8,802 nucleotides of DNA from JACTUA01 sp035506435. Its GTDB lineage: Archaea; Halobacteriota; Methanomicrobia; Methanomicrobiales; JACTUA01. Positions 1 to 6,365 of the stretch are shown one piece after another (within the stretch, counting starts at the first letter, position 1; each line of letters starts with the position of its first letter). The notes below the pieces were generated by a model, which saw nothing but the letters and a program-made list of their open reading frames with translations, searched no databases and had not been told where the DNA came from. A program made the position numbers and the translations under genes. The DNA lies in contig DATJPK010000155.1 in assembly GCA_035506435.1 (NCBI GenBank), positions 1-8,802 of the forward strand, read 5' to 3'.

Positions 1-1
1 G

Positions 2-1366
2 GCCCAGATGGTTTATGACGATGTATTTTACACCGCATCAACAGTATACGATCGGCGCTGCGTAAGTATCCACGAATTAGGTCACATTTTCGGAGCTGAC
101 CATGAAGATACAGGAGGATTTGAACAAGCCTATAGCTTTCCTGGACTCCTCCCTCATCATACCGTAATGTGGCATGAATTTGGTGAATTACCTGGCATCT
201 ATGGCATGAATGATTGCGAATTTTCATCTAATAATTATAGTGGGGATACCTTTCACGATAATGCAAGAAGGATTCGTGAGACGCGAAATACAGTATCTTA
301 TTATTCTGATCCAGCCACCATGTATCAACTTACCACTGCATATGACTTAAATGGAAGAATTATACCTGAATCAACAGAACCTTCTAGTATTGCAATCTTA
401 GCGGGGGATACCTTTTCTTTTACGATAAGAGCTGATTCTGACTATGTCATCGACCAAGTTCAGGTCAATAATCATCCTATCCCTGAAGCTACCGGAAAGG
501 GAGCCTATATTTTAGCACTGCACGGTATTTCAGAAGAGATCAATATTTATGCAACATTCGAACCGAAGCGATATCGGATCATATCGATAGGCGGGCCAAA
601 TGGGAAAATATCCCCTGAGGGAGGCGTTAAGATTCCTATTCATACCAGCCAGACCTTCACTATCACTCCTGATCCCGGCTATGTCATCGCAAATGTTCAG
701 GTCGACGATGAATCCTTGGGAGCCATCACCTCCTACACATTCGAAGACGTAACAGCACCTCACGTAATCATCGCGACCTTCAAAAACGCTCCACCCCGGT
801 CCGACTGGATCTGGGCCCGGGATGGGTGGGGGGATTGGAACCATACCGCTACCTGGGACAACGGTGAAGCAGGCTGCGGACAACTGGTGTGCGAGGAGTG
901 GGGGCCGATGATGATCGATGATCACGGGGAACATGGTTCCCACGTAAACCTCAACCGAGGCACAACCATCTCATGGGTCGAACGCAAGTTCTCCAACCCA
1001 ACCGGGATATGGAATACTCTCGCTTTTACGGGAGCCATGTCAGGATCCTCAAGCCCGGCTGGAAGGTGGATGGCTGTCGACGTGAATGGAAATCAGGTAT
1101 ATCACGGAACTGCTCTACAGGATCCCCCGGGAGATATTCAGCAGAAATTTACAGCTGTAATTCCCTTCAAGGAATCAAATCATGCCGATGTAAACATATC
1201 GAATGGTCAATATGGCGCCTATGGGGAGTATTTCTTCATGGACTATTATTCGGTGAAGCTCGACTATCTGGATGAGTCTGAGATCGCCAAATTGAGCACC
1301 CCATCGAGACAGGTTATCATTCCCGGGATGTCAGAAAATCAAACAAATACGACGGAAACCTCCTGA
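2..1366 (+). CDS. Secreted metzincin metalloprotease with two InlB B-type repeats and an unassigned C-terminal domain (5' partial)
   Basis: The frame is open to the left edge, so the true start, signal peptide and much of the catalytic domain lie outside; the ATG at 8 is probably internal. Numbering residues from that ATG, the zinc site HELGHIFGADH spans 22-32: ligands His22, His26 and His32, catalytic Glu23. A Met-turn candidate (Met54 in HTVMWHEF) follows, so the active site looks intact. Residues about 116-185 and 190-258 form two divergent InlB B-repeat-like beta modules; the second is the clearer (ITPDPGYVIANVQVDD). Residues about 267-422 form a Trp/Gly/Asn-rich, probably beta-sandwich domain that I cannot assign; carbohydrate or surface binding is only a guess. 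The C-terminus has adjacent N-glycosylation sequons (Asn444, Asn447) and no membrane anchor, which suggests secretion. Role inferred: extracellular peptide hydrolysis. GC is low in the catalytic part and high around 781-900, unlike the housekeeping genes. Confident of the metzincin family; substrate unknown. Confidence 0.85.
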   Translation, partial: AQMVYDDVFYTASTVYDRRCVSIHELGHIFGADHEDTGGFEQAYSFPGLLPHHTVMWHEFGELPGIYGMNDCEFSSNNYSGDTFHDNARRIRETRNTVSYYSDPATMYQLTTAYDLNGRIIPESTEPSSIAILAGDTFSFTIRADSDYVIDQVQVNNHPIPEATGKGAYILALHGISEEINIYATFEPKRYRIISIGGPNGKISPEGGVKIPIHTSQTFTITPDPGYVIANVQVDDESLGAITSYTFEDVTAPHVIIATFKNAPPRSDWIWARDGWGDWNHTATWDNGEAGCGQLVCEEWGPMMIDDHGEHGSHVNLNRGTTISWVERKFSNPTGIWNTLAFTGAMSGSSSPAGRWMAVDVNGNQVYHGTALQDPPGDIQQKFTAVIPFKESNHADVNISNGQYGAYGEYFFMDYYSVKLDYLDESEIAKLSTPSRQVIIPGMSENQTNTTETS

Positions 1367-1380
1367 GGCGGATCAAATCA

Positions 1381-1438
1381 TTATTCCTTTTCGAAGCGAA
1401 TTCCTCATACTATCCCCACCGGGTGAGCGTCGTGGGGA
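1381..1438 (+). terminator. Possible terminator of the metzincin gene: T-rich tract plus hairpin
   Basis: About 15 nt after the stop codon lies the T-rich tract TTATTCCTTTT (1381-1391). This matches the short U-rich tracts at which archaeal RNA polymerase is known to stop. About 20 nt further on, TCCCCAC (1413-1419) and GTGGGGA (1432-1438) form a perfect 7-bp stem with a 12-nt loop. Archaeal termination does not need a hairpin, so the stem may instead stabilise the 3' end. The assignment is inferred from position. Confidence 0.35.
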
Positions 1439-1632
1439 CAGGTTCACTGACCTTTCGTTCCCGGCCGACAGCACTCGATGATCCCGAACCCCCACCCGCC
1501 GCACCCCCGTCCCGTCGGTGCCGTCGGAAAAACCGGACACGGCTTAGCGTGATGGTATTTCCGTGAACAGAACCGGGTATCCAGCCCGGAAGTCAATGAC
1601 AATTTTTCCCGTCTCCGACGGGCGGCGAGAGG

Positions 1633-1641
1633 CTTAAATAG
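1633..1641 (+). promoter_or_regulatory. Possible TATA element for the small ORF
   Basis: The AT-rich CTTAAATAG stands out in a GC-rich spacer. An archaeal TATA centre lies about 25 nt before the transcription start, so transcription would begin near 1660. That favours the ATG at 1695 over the in-frame GTG at 1650 as the start of the small ORF. It is a single weak element with no clear BRE. Confidence 0.3.
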
Positions 1642-1694
1642 GAGAAAGCGTGAACTGCCGTTTTGCAGCGGCGAGGTATGGGGGGAACGCTGAG

Positions 1695-1913
1695 ATGACG
1701 GAATCAACACCGAACCCCAGTGCATCGAAGCTAACTCCCGAACAGGAACGTTTCACGCAAACGCTCCTCAGGTCGTTAAGAAAACACGAGATCCACACTC
1801 CGGCGAATCTCGAGGACTGCAAAGACTTGAAAAACTTTCGGCAAACGGGCTTTTATCCCCTGCACCCCGTCGTTGCACTGTTCTCCGAACCTGGCGAGGA
1901 TTCATCCGTTTGA
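1695..1913 (+). CDS. Small hypothetical protein, 72 aa
   Basis: Not recognised. The frame encodes a short hydrophilic protein with no signal peptide, membrane segment or zinc motif. After a Ser/Pro/Thr-rich start (MTESTPNPSASKL), residues about 15-50 are charged and probably helical (TPEQERFTQTLLRSLRKHEI), with a single Cys. An in-frame GTG at 1650, preceded by the possible ribosome site AGGAG (1640-1644), would add 15 residues. I prefer the ATG at 1695 because the TATA-like element ends only 9 nt before the GTG, and because the extra residues look unlike a natural N-terminus. A G-rich tract (1679-1685) sits about 9 nt before the ATG. The gene stands alone, converges on the matrixin-like gene, and has a T-rich tract about 45 nt after its stop. 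It may be non-coding; only conservation in relatives would settle it. Confidence 0.4.
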   Translation: MTESTPNPSASKLTPEQERFTQTLLRSLRKHEIHTPANLEDCKDLKNFRQTGFYPLHPVVALFSEPGEDSSV

Positions 1914-1960
1914 GTAACGACCGGATGTCGTCAGGGTCGGATAATTCGATGGTAGTCCGG

Positions 1961-1976
1961 CTTCCTTTATTTCCTC
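1961..1976 (+). terminator. Possible U-tract terminator after the small ORF
   Basis: CTTCCTTTATTTCCTC is the most T-rich stretch of the spacer between the two convergent genes and lies about 45 nt after the small ORF's stop. A U-rich tract alone can terminate archaeal transcription. No strong hairpin precedes it, so the call rests on composition and position only. Confidence 0.3.
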
Positions 1977-2052
1977 ACTGAGCGAGCATCGGGCAGCACG
2001 CATCACAGGTTTCCATTCCCGGCGGCGAGTAAAGTAAGATTCACCATCGGCC

Positions 2053-2892
2053 CTACTTATGCGGTATCCCGGTGCAGGCCTGCCCCTGTTTCCCGTTCGA
2101 GTAAATGTTCTTCAGGCAGTTCACGATGCCGGCATCAAGTTCCCCGCAGGGATTCGGGGGAACTCCGGCCGCCGAGTACATCAGGTTTCCCGGCAATGAG
2201 GTGTCCTCGAAGCCCAGCACGTGCAATACTTCGCGCAATTCCAGGGTCGGGTACGAGTCACATGCATACGAACCCGCCGGAAGCGTATACATACCGATGG
2301 TGGCATTGTGGATGAGTCCCGAAGGGGAGAACGATGGACCGGACCACCCGCTCGCACCCATGGCTCCCAGGGAATCATGGCAGCTGATGCTTATTGCGCC
2401 GTCGGGACTTTGCACGAAGGTCACGAGACCCCCCGTCTTGTCATCGATGATCTTGAATGCCCGGAGGAAATTGCCTGCCATGCTGAAATTGCAGACGTCA
2501 TTTGAGTCAAACTGGTACGTTATGGTGCCCGACGGCCAGTACGGAAAGCCGGGGTTCGCCTTCCCGTTGATCATGCCCGACTGGTCCTTCGTTGATGCGT
2601 TTTGATCTGCATATTCCGGTTGGGTCGTATCCGGACCCGGGGTGATTGCCGGTTGGGTGATTTCCGGACCCGGGGTAACCTGTGGTTGTGCTTCTGGAAC
2701 CGGCGTCTTTTCCGGCTGGGCTGCCAGGAAAATTCCGTATAAACCCGCTGCGATGAAGAGGAAAAGGAACCCGATCGTGAGTATCCGGTAGACGCGCCTG
2801 TTTCGTTCAAGGGCAATTTCACTGTCGAATAACTCTTTCAGCCGCGTATCTTCTGTTTCCGGGGCCTGCTTCCCGGGCTCACTGGAATCCAT
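2053..2892 (-). CDS. Membrane-anchored matrixin-like protein, probable pseudo-protease (first zinc His replaced by Arg), 279 aa
   Basis: Domain order: a short charged N-terminus; a basic stretch (RNRRVYR, 31-36) before one hydrophobic segment (about 37-58), read as a signal anchor with the C-terminus outside; a Pro/Thr linker (about 62-93) containing an 11-residue repeat; then an extracellular domain (about 105-279) with six Cys (134, 171, 211, 249, 259, 273) suited to disulfides. The region LREVLHVLGFED (219-230) aligns with the metzincin signature HExxHxxGxxH/D. Glu221, His224, Gly227 and Asp230 (the aspartate type of third ligand is known from snapalysin) are present, but the first zinc ligand is Arg220. 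A Met-turn follows (Met238 in NLMYS). The fold is therefore probably kept while zinc binding and proteolysis are probably lost. The ATG at 2892 is the natural start, placing the basic stretch and anchor correctly. The gene follows polB on the same strand after 129 bp and seems functionally unrelated to it. Family is fairly sure; role unknown. Confidence 0.75.
   Translation of the reverse strand: MDSSEPGKQAPETEDTRLKELFDSEIALERNRRVYRILTIGFLFLFIAAGLYGIFLAAQPEKTPVPEAQPQVTPGPEITQPAITPGPDTTQPEYADQNASTKDQSGMINGKANPGFPYWPSGTITYQFDSNDVCNFSMAGNFLRAFKIIDDKTGGLVTFVQSPDGAISISCHDSLGAMGASGWSGPSFSPSGLIHNATIGMYTLPAGSYACDSYPTLELREVLHVLGFEDTSLPGNLMYSAAGVPPNPCGELDAGIVNCLKNIYSNGKQGQACTGIPHK
2616..2681 (-). repeat. 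Two-copy 33-bp tandem repeat coding the Pro/Thr linker
   Basis: Two adjacent 33-bp copies (2616-2648 and 2649-2681) share CCGGTTGGGT and CCGGACCCGGGGT on the plus strand. They encode two 11-residue units, VTPGPEITQPA and ITPGPDTTQPE, in the stalk between membrane anchor and external domain. The period is a whole number of codons, so changes in copy number would alter stalk length without breaking the frame. Confidence 0.8.
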
Positions 2893-2916
2893 GTCTCAGG
2901 ATCATCGGGCATGAAG

Positions 2917-2930
2917 GGATTTAGCAATAG
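2917..2930 (-). promoter_or_regulatory. Weak candidate promoter for the matrixin-like gene
   Basis: Read on the minus strand, TTGCTAAATCC lies about 30 nt before the ATG at 2892, the spacing expected of an archaeal TATA element with a very short leader. It is the only AT-rich patch in the 129-bp gap after polB, but it matches the consensus poorly. Confidence 0.25.
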
Positions 2931-3021
2931 TGGTATGACAGGTCACCGTTTACCGGGCATTTCTCCAGTGCCACCTCGGGAACGCAGGGTCGGAGGAGGG
3001 AACCGGGCCTTTCCTGTCGGT

Positions 3022-5454
3022 TCACCCCATCCCCCACTGCGCAAGCGTCGTGTGGGACGGGTCGACGGACTTCCACTCCCACCCGAGGGCCTCGATAATA
3101 CGGGAAATGGGCTGTTTGATGGTCTTCTCGAGCATCGTCTCCCAGTCGATAACGAACTCGGACGGCACCTGGTCCCCGTACTCGAAGCAGATGACATCGG
3201 TCTTCGGGTACTTTGCCTTCACGGTCTTGATGTAGAGCCTCTTCGGCTTCGAGCCCCGCTTGAAGTCGCACTTCAGGTGCCGGTTCGCGTACTCCGCCCC
3301 CCGCCGGTGGGCGTCGTTGGTCTCGTACTGGTCGAGAGCCTTCTGGATCCCGCCAGGGATCCCCACCTCGTCGAGGGAGTACTTCCCGGCCCGGAAGTTT
3401 CGGATGATCTCCCCGAGGTACGCCTTCACGTCCGCGAACCCCTCGCCCTTCAGGATCATCCCGATGACTTTGCCCTGCACCTCCTTCGTGATCTGGGGGT
3501 AGTCGGACCGGCGGAGCTCGAAGCCGACGATATCGATCTCGTCCACGTCCTTCCCCTCCTTCCAGATGAGGTGCCCGGCATAGCGCTTCTTCTTTCCCGC
3601 CTGGAAAAACCGCCGGTAAATCTTCTCGAACTTGATGGAGAAGTAGTGGGTGTCGGCGTTCAGGGTCTTCTTCGCAAATTCCTTGTAGCTCGCGTTCACC
3701 GCCGTTTCGATCCGCTTCGCCGTCTCGATGGTCGCCACGGTCTCCATCGGCGGGATCTGGACCATGCACGAGTCGGTGTCCCCGTAGATGACATGGTAGC
3801 CGAGCGACTCGATGACCGTCCTCGTGTGCTCGATGATGGCCCGCCCCACCGAGGTGACCGCTGAACCGATCTCGCGATCATAGAGCCGGAAGCGTGCATA
3901 GCCCGAGACCCCGTAGTAGGTGTTCATGATGACCTTGAGCACGTTCTGCTGGAGGTCGTAGAGGATGAACTCGGGGGAGCCGAACGGGTAGTTGTCCCGC
4001 AGCTTCTTCTTCTGTTCCCGCTCCTTCAGGAGCTCGGCGATGATAGAGCGGGTGAGCCCGTCGGGCTCCCGCCGGAACCGGATGCCGTTCGGGGCCCGGT
4101 ACTCCCCGTCGGGGGCCTTCGTCTCTGGGGAGGCGTTGATGGTCATCATCGCCATCGGGTAGAGGGACTTCAGGTCGAGGACCACCACGTTTTCCCTGAC
4201 CCCCCGGGAAGGCTCGAAGACCGTTGCCCCCTCGAACTCCTCGGCGGATGCGAGGCCCTTGCTGGGGAGGACAAACCGTTTGAAGGCCTTCCTGAGGATG
4301 TAGATGTCGATGACCGACGAAGAGTTAAGGGTCCTGTCGAGCGGGCACCCGACGTACCGGGCGATCTCCCGGTAGAACTCGATGATGTGGCTCTTCCGGT
4401 TGATGGCAACGCAGAGCTCCACGTCCTTCCGGTTATATTCGACGAGCCGGGCAGGGTCCTCCCTCCAGAGGGCCGAGAGGGTCCCGGTGAACCGGATCTT
4501 CGTTTCCCCCACCTCGTCCTCCGCGACCGCGTCGAGCCGGTAGGACTCCTTCTGGCTCCCGTGGATCTTCTTGTACGCGTCCAGCAGGTCGAAGAGGGCA
4601 CGCCCCCGGAGTGCGACCCGCTCGGTCCTTTCCTCGAGCCGGGCGAGGACCGTCGGGTTCATCCCGAGCTTTTCCATCCGGGCGATGAGGTAGGGGATAT
4701 CGAAAACGAGGATGTTCCACCCCGAGACGATATCGGGGTCCCGTTCGGCCAGGTACCGGGCGAAGGCGAGGAGCATCTCCTTCTCGTCCCGGTACACCCC
4801 GACTGAGATCCTCCCGTCGGCAGGCGGAACGGCGGGTGCCTTCCCCTTTTCGGCGGGGAAGACGAAGCTCGTGTAGTCGTCCTGGAACGAGTCCCAGCAG
4901 GTGATGGCGATGACCTTGTCACGGTCCGCCTCGGGGAGGCCACGCTCGTCCTCGCACTCGATGTCGAAAATGCAGATCCGGGCAGGGGAATTCACCTCGG
5001 CAGGCCGGAGGGCGTGGTAGTCTGCCTGGATCGACGGTGCCTCGACCCCCCCGGTGAGCCCATTGTCAATGAGGAACCGGGTGGCGAACGGGATATCTGC
5101 CTCGAAGTGGTGGAACCGCTCCCGGTAGTCCCGCACGTCGGTCGGCCGCCGGGTGTACATCCTGCAGAGGTTCTCGCCCCGGATCGACCGGTACGAGCAG
5201 CCCTCCTCGACCTCGATCCCTGACGGGATCGGCCCCCCAGCGACCTCGTCGAACGGGGCGTAGAAGTAGGGCCGGAAGCCGGTGACCTCGAGGTGGACCG
5301 CCGACCCGTTTCCCTCCCTCCCGAAGATGTGGATGATCGGTCCCTGGGGGCTGTTCGTGTACTCGACCTGGTTAATGGCTATGCGGATGCCGGCATAGTC
5401 CGAGAGGGTGCGCGCGACGGTTCGCCTCTCGGGGAGCGCGGCACCTTCACCCAT
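3022..5454 (-). CDS. polB: Archaeal family B DNA polymerase, 810 aa
   Basis: Replicative or repair DNA polymerase with 3'-5' proofreading. All expected motifs are present, in order (numbered from the chosen ATG): Exo I DIE (Asp164, Glu166), Exo II NILVFD (Asn247, Asp252), Exo III YNRKD (Tyr340, Asp344), Pol motif A DLKSLYP (Asp427, Tyr432), motif B KVIMNTYYG (Lys507-Gly515) and motif C YGDTDS (Asp559, Asp561). No intein interrupts motifs A, B or C, where archaeal polB genes often carry one. Length is normal for the family. The C-terminus (HTTLAQWGMG) resembles a PCNA-interacting peptide, QxxLxxW, with His at the Gln position. The frame could extend to an ATG at 5508, but the ATG at 5454 fits better: GGGGG lies 4 nt before it and it overlaps the mdh stop by only 8 nt (ATGGGTGA), a coupling arrangement. 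It is probably co-transcribed with mdh. Identity is secure. Confidence 0.97.
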   Translation of the reverse strand: MGEGAALPERRTVARTLSDYAGIRIAINQVEYTNSPQGPIIHIFGREGNGSAVHLEVTGFRPYFYAPFDEVAGGPIPSGIEVEEGCSYRSIRGENLCRMYTRRPTDVRDYRERFHHFEADIPFATRFLIDNGLTGGVEAPSIQADYHALRPAEVNSPARICIFDIECEDERGLPEADRDKVIAITCWDSFQDDYTSFVFPAEKGKAPAVPPADGRISVGVYRDEKEMLLAFARYLAERDPDIVSGWNILVFDIPYLIARMEKLGMNPTVLARLEERTERVALRGRALFDLLDAYKKIHGSQKESYRLDAVAEDEVGETKIRFTGTLSALWREDPARLVEYNRKDVELCVAINRKSHIIEFYREIARYVGCPLDRTLNSSSVIDIYILRKAFKRFVLPSKGLASAEEFEGATVFEPSRGVRENVVVLDLKSLYPMAMMTINASPETKAPDGEYRAPNGIRFRREPDGLTRSIIAELLKEREQKKKLRDNYPFGSPEFILYDLQQNVLKVIMNTYYGVSGYARFRLYDREIGSAVTSVGRAIIEHTRTVIESLGYHVIYGDTDSCMVQIPPMETVATIETAKRIETAVNASYKEFAKKTLNADTHYFSIKFEKIYRRFFQAGKKKRYAGHLIWKEGKDVDEIDIVGFELRRSDYPQITKEVQGKVIGMILKGEGFADVKAYLGEIIRNFRAGKYSLDEVGIPGGIQKALDQYETNDAHRRGAEYANRHLKCDFKRGSKPKRLYIKTVKAKYPKTDVICFEYGDQVPSEFVIDWETMLEKTIKQPISRIIEALGWEWKSVDPSHTTLAQWGMG

Positions 5455-6313
5455 CGAGCCCCCGCGAGAGATCGGTAAGGAAGGCCGCCGCCTCGCGGAG
5501 GTGAGCATCCTCCCACGCGTCCAGCGGCCATTCCTCGATCTTCCTGATGCCGTCCCGCCCGATCCGTGCAGGCACCCCGAGCGAGCACCCTGAGATCCCG
5601 TACTCGCCGTCGAGGACGCAGGAGCAGGGCACCGGGTCCCCGCCGTTCCCCAGGACTGCCTTCACGAGCCTCGAGATGTGCCAGACCGGGCCAAAGACGG
5701 TCCCGCCCTTGCCCCTGATGATTTCCATCGACGCCCCCCGCAGGTCCGAAAGGATCCTGTCCCTCGTCGCGGTGTCCACGGGGTCCCTGAAAGGGTGGAA
5801 CAGGGGGACCTGGTGCTCACCGTGTTCCCCGAGGACGCAGGCCGTGCCCGGGATCCCCGATATGCCGAGGACCCGCTGGAACCGGGCGCTGTCCAGCTGT
5901 CCTCCGAAGCCGATGCACCGTTCCGGGGGGATCCCGCAGTTCTTGGCGAAATAGTAGTTCAGGACGTCCATCGGGTTCGTCACGGTGATGAACACTCCTG
6001 AGAACCCATCGAGGAAGGGGACGCAGGCCCGGGCGACGGGGAGGTTGACCCCGAGGAGGTCGGCCCGGGTCCTGACCGAGGGGTCCCGGGGGAAGCCCGC
6101 CGCGAAGAGGCAGACGTCCGCGTCCCGGATACCCGCGGTATCGGTCGAGACATCGACGTCGAAGCCGCAGTCCTCGATGTCGAGGACCTGGGCCCGGAGG
6201 AGCGGGAGGTCCACGTCGTAGAGGATGAGACGGTCCACGATCCCGTCAAGGGTTGCGACGAAGCCGGCCTCGCCCCCGATGTTGCCGACCCCGATAATGG
6301 CGAGGGTGCTCAT
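5447..6313 (-). CDS. mdh: Malate/lactate dehydrogenase family protein, probable malate dehydrogenase, 288 aa
   Basis: Cytoplasmic NAD(P)-dependent 2-hydroxyacid dehydrogenase, probably interconverting malate and oxaloacetate. Visible are the dinucleotide-binding loop GVGNIGG (Gly8, Gly10, Gly13), an acidic residue ending beta-2 (Asp33 in LYDVD, which favours NAD), the active-site loop GFPRDPSVRTRADLL (Arg76 and Arg83), TNP (Asn113), LDSAR (Asp141, Arg144) and the catalytic His164 in GEHG. The Arg at the loop position argues for a dicarboxylic substrate, hence malate rather than lactate. Two oddities: the loop looks one residue longer than the common PRxPGxTRxDL form, and the His motif continues as GEHGEHQVP instead of the usual GEHGDSxVP. 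At 288 residues it is somewhat shorter than typical members (about 310-330). It is transcribed from the short divergent region shared with pyrD and overlaps polB at its 3' end. Family sure, substrate likely. Confidence 0.9.
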   Translation of the reverse strand: MSTLAIIGVGNIGGEAGFVATLDGIVDRLILYDVDLPLLRAQVLDIEDCGFDVDVSTDTAGIRDADVCLFAAGFPRDPSVRTRADLLGVNLPVARACVPFLDGFSGVFITVTNPMDVLNYYFAKNCGIPPERCIGFGGQLDSARFQRVLGISGIPGTACVLGEHGEHQVPLFHPFRDPVDTATRDRILSDLRGASMEIIRGKGGTVFGPVWHISRLVKAVLGNGGDPVPCSCVLDGEYGISGCSLGVPARIGRDGIRKIEEWPLDAWEDAHLREAAAFLTDLSRGLDG

Positions 6314-6365
6314 CTGGGAGAGCTATGGGTATCCTAATAATAAATAAACTTCAGACTCTCTTCGG
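6314..6365. promoter_or_regulatory. Divergent mdh/pyrD promoter region with one AT-rich core
   Basis: Only 52 bp separate the mdh and pyrD start codons. The core TAATAATAAATAAA (6335-6348) is the only AT-rich stretch and can be read as a TATA element on either strand. For pyrD (ATG at 6366), a TATA centred near 6340 gives a start at or next to the ATG. For mdh (ATG at 6313), a minus-strand TATA centred near 6340-6345 gives a start within a few nt of its ATG. Neither ATG has a purine-rich ribosome site, which agrees with leaderless or nearly leaderless messages. Exact start sites are inferred. Confidence 0.6.

Larger units (their letters stand above)
1367..1694. other. Gene-free spacer between the protease gene and the small ORF
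   Basis: No convincing coding frame was seen on either strand over about 330 bp. The minus-strand frames here give proteins rich in Arg, Ser, Pro and Cys with no recognisable motif. The stretch holds a T-rich tract just after the protease stop, a 7-bp perfect hairpin (1413-1438), a weaker hairpin around 1520-1543 (GCCGT/ACGGC with an AAAAA loop), and a TATA-like element near 1633-1641. No tRNA-like or CRISPR-like structure was seen. Confidence 0.5.

Noticed and set aside
1444..1725. 93-codon minus-strand frame in the gene-free spacer
   Set aside because: Cys/Arg/Ser/Pro-rich product with no helix pattern, motif or promoter. It overlaps the better supported small ORF on the other strand.
1367..2052. 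tRNA, CRISPR array, insertion sequence or attachment site in the accessory-looking spacers
   Set aside because: No regularly spaced repeats, cloverleaf arms, terminal inverted repeats or transposase fragments were seen; the hairpins present are short and isolated.
2921..3769. 282-codon minus-strand frame overlapping polB in another register
   Set aside because: Arg/Gly/Glu-rich composition with no recognisable domain; it is an out-of-frame reading of polB.
2911..3864. Long plus-strand open frame (317 codons) antisense to polB
   Set aside because: It lies opposite polB, which has all its catalytic motifs. The product is rich in Leu, Arg, Val and Pro with no motif, as expected of an antisense shadow in GC-rich DNA.
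3022..5454. Intein in the DNA polymerase
   Set aside because: Archaeal polB genes often carry inteins at motifs A, B or C, but here all three motifs are uninterrupted and total length is normal.
5455..5508. Upstream ATG extending polB by 18 residues
   Set aside because: It would overlap mdh by 62 nt and add an Arg/Ser-rich tail unlike the family. The ATG at 5454 has a G-rich tract at the right distance and only an 8-nt overlap.
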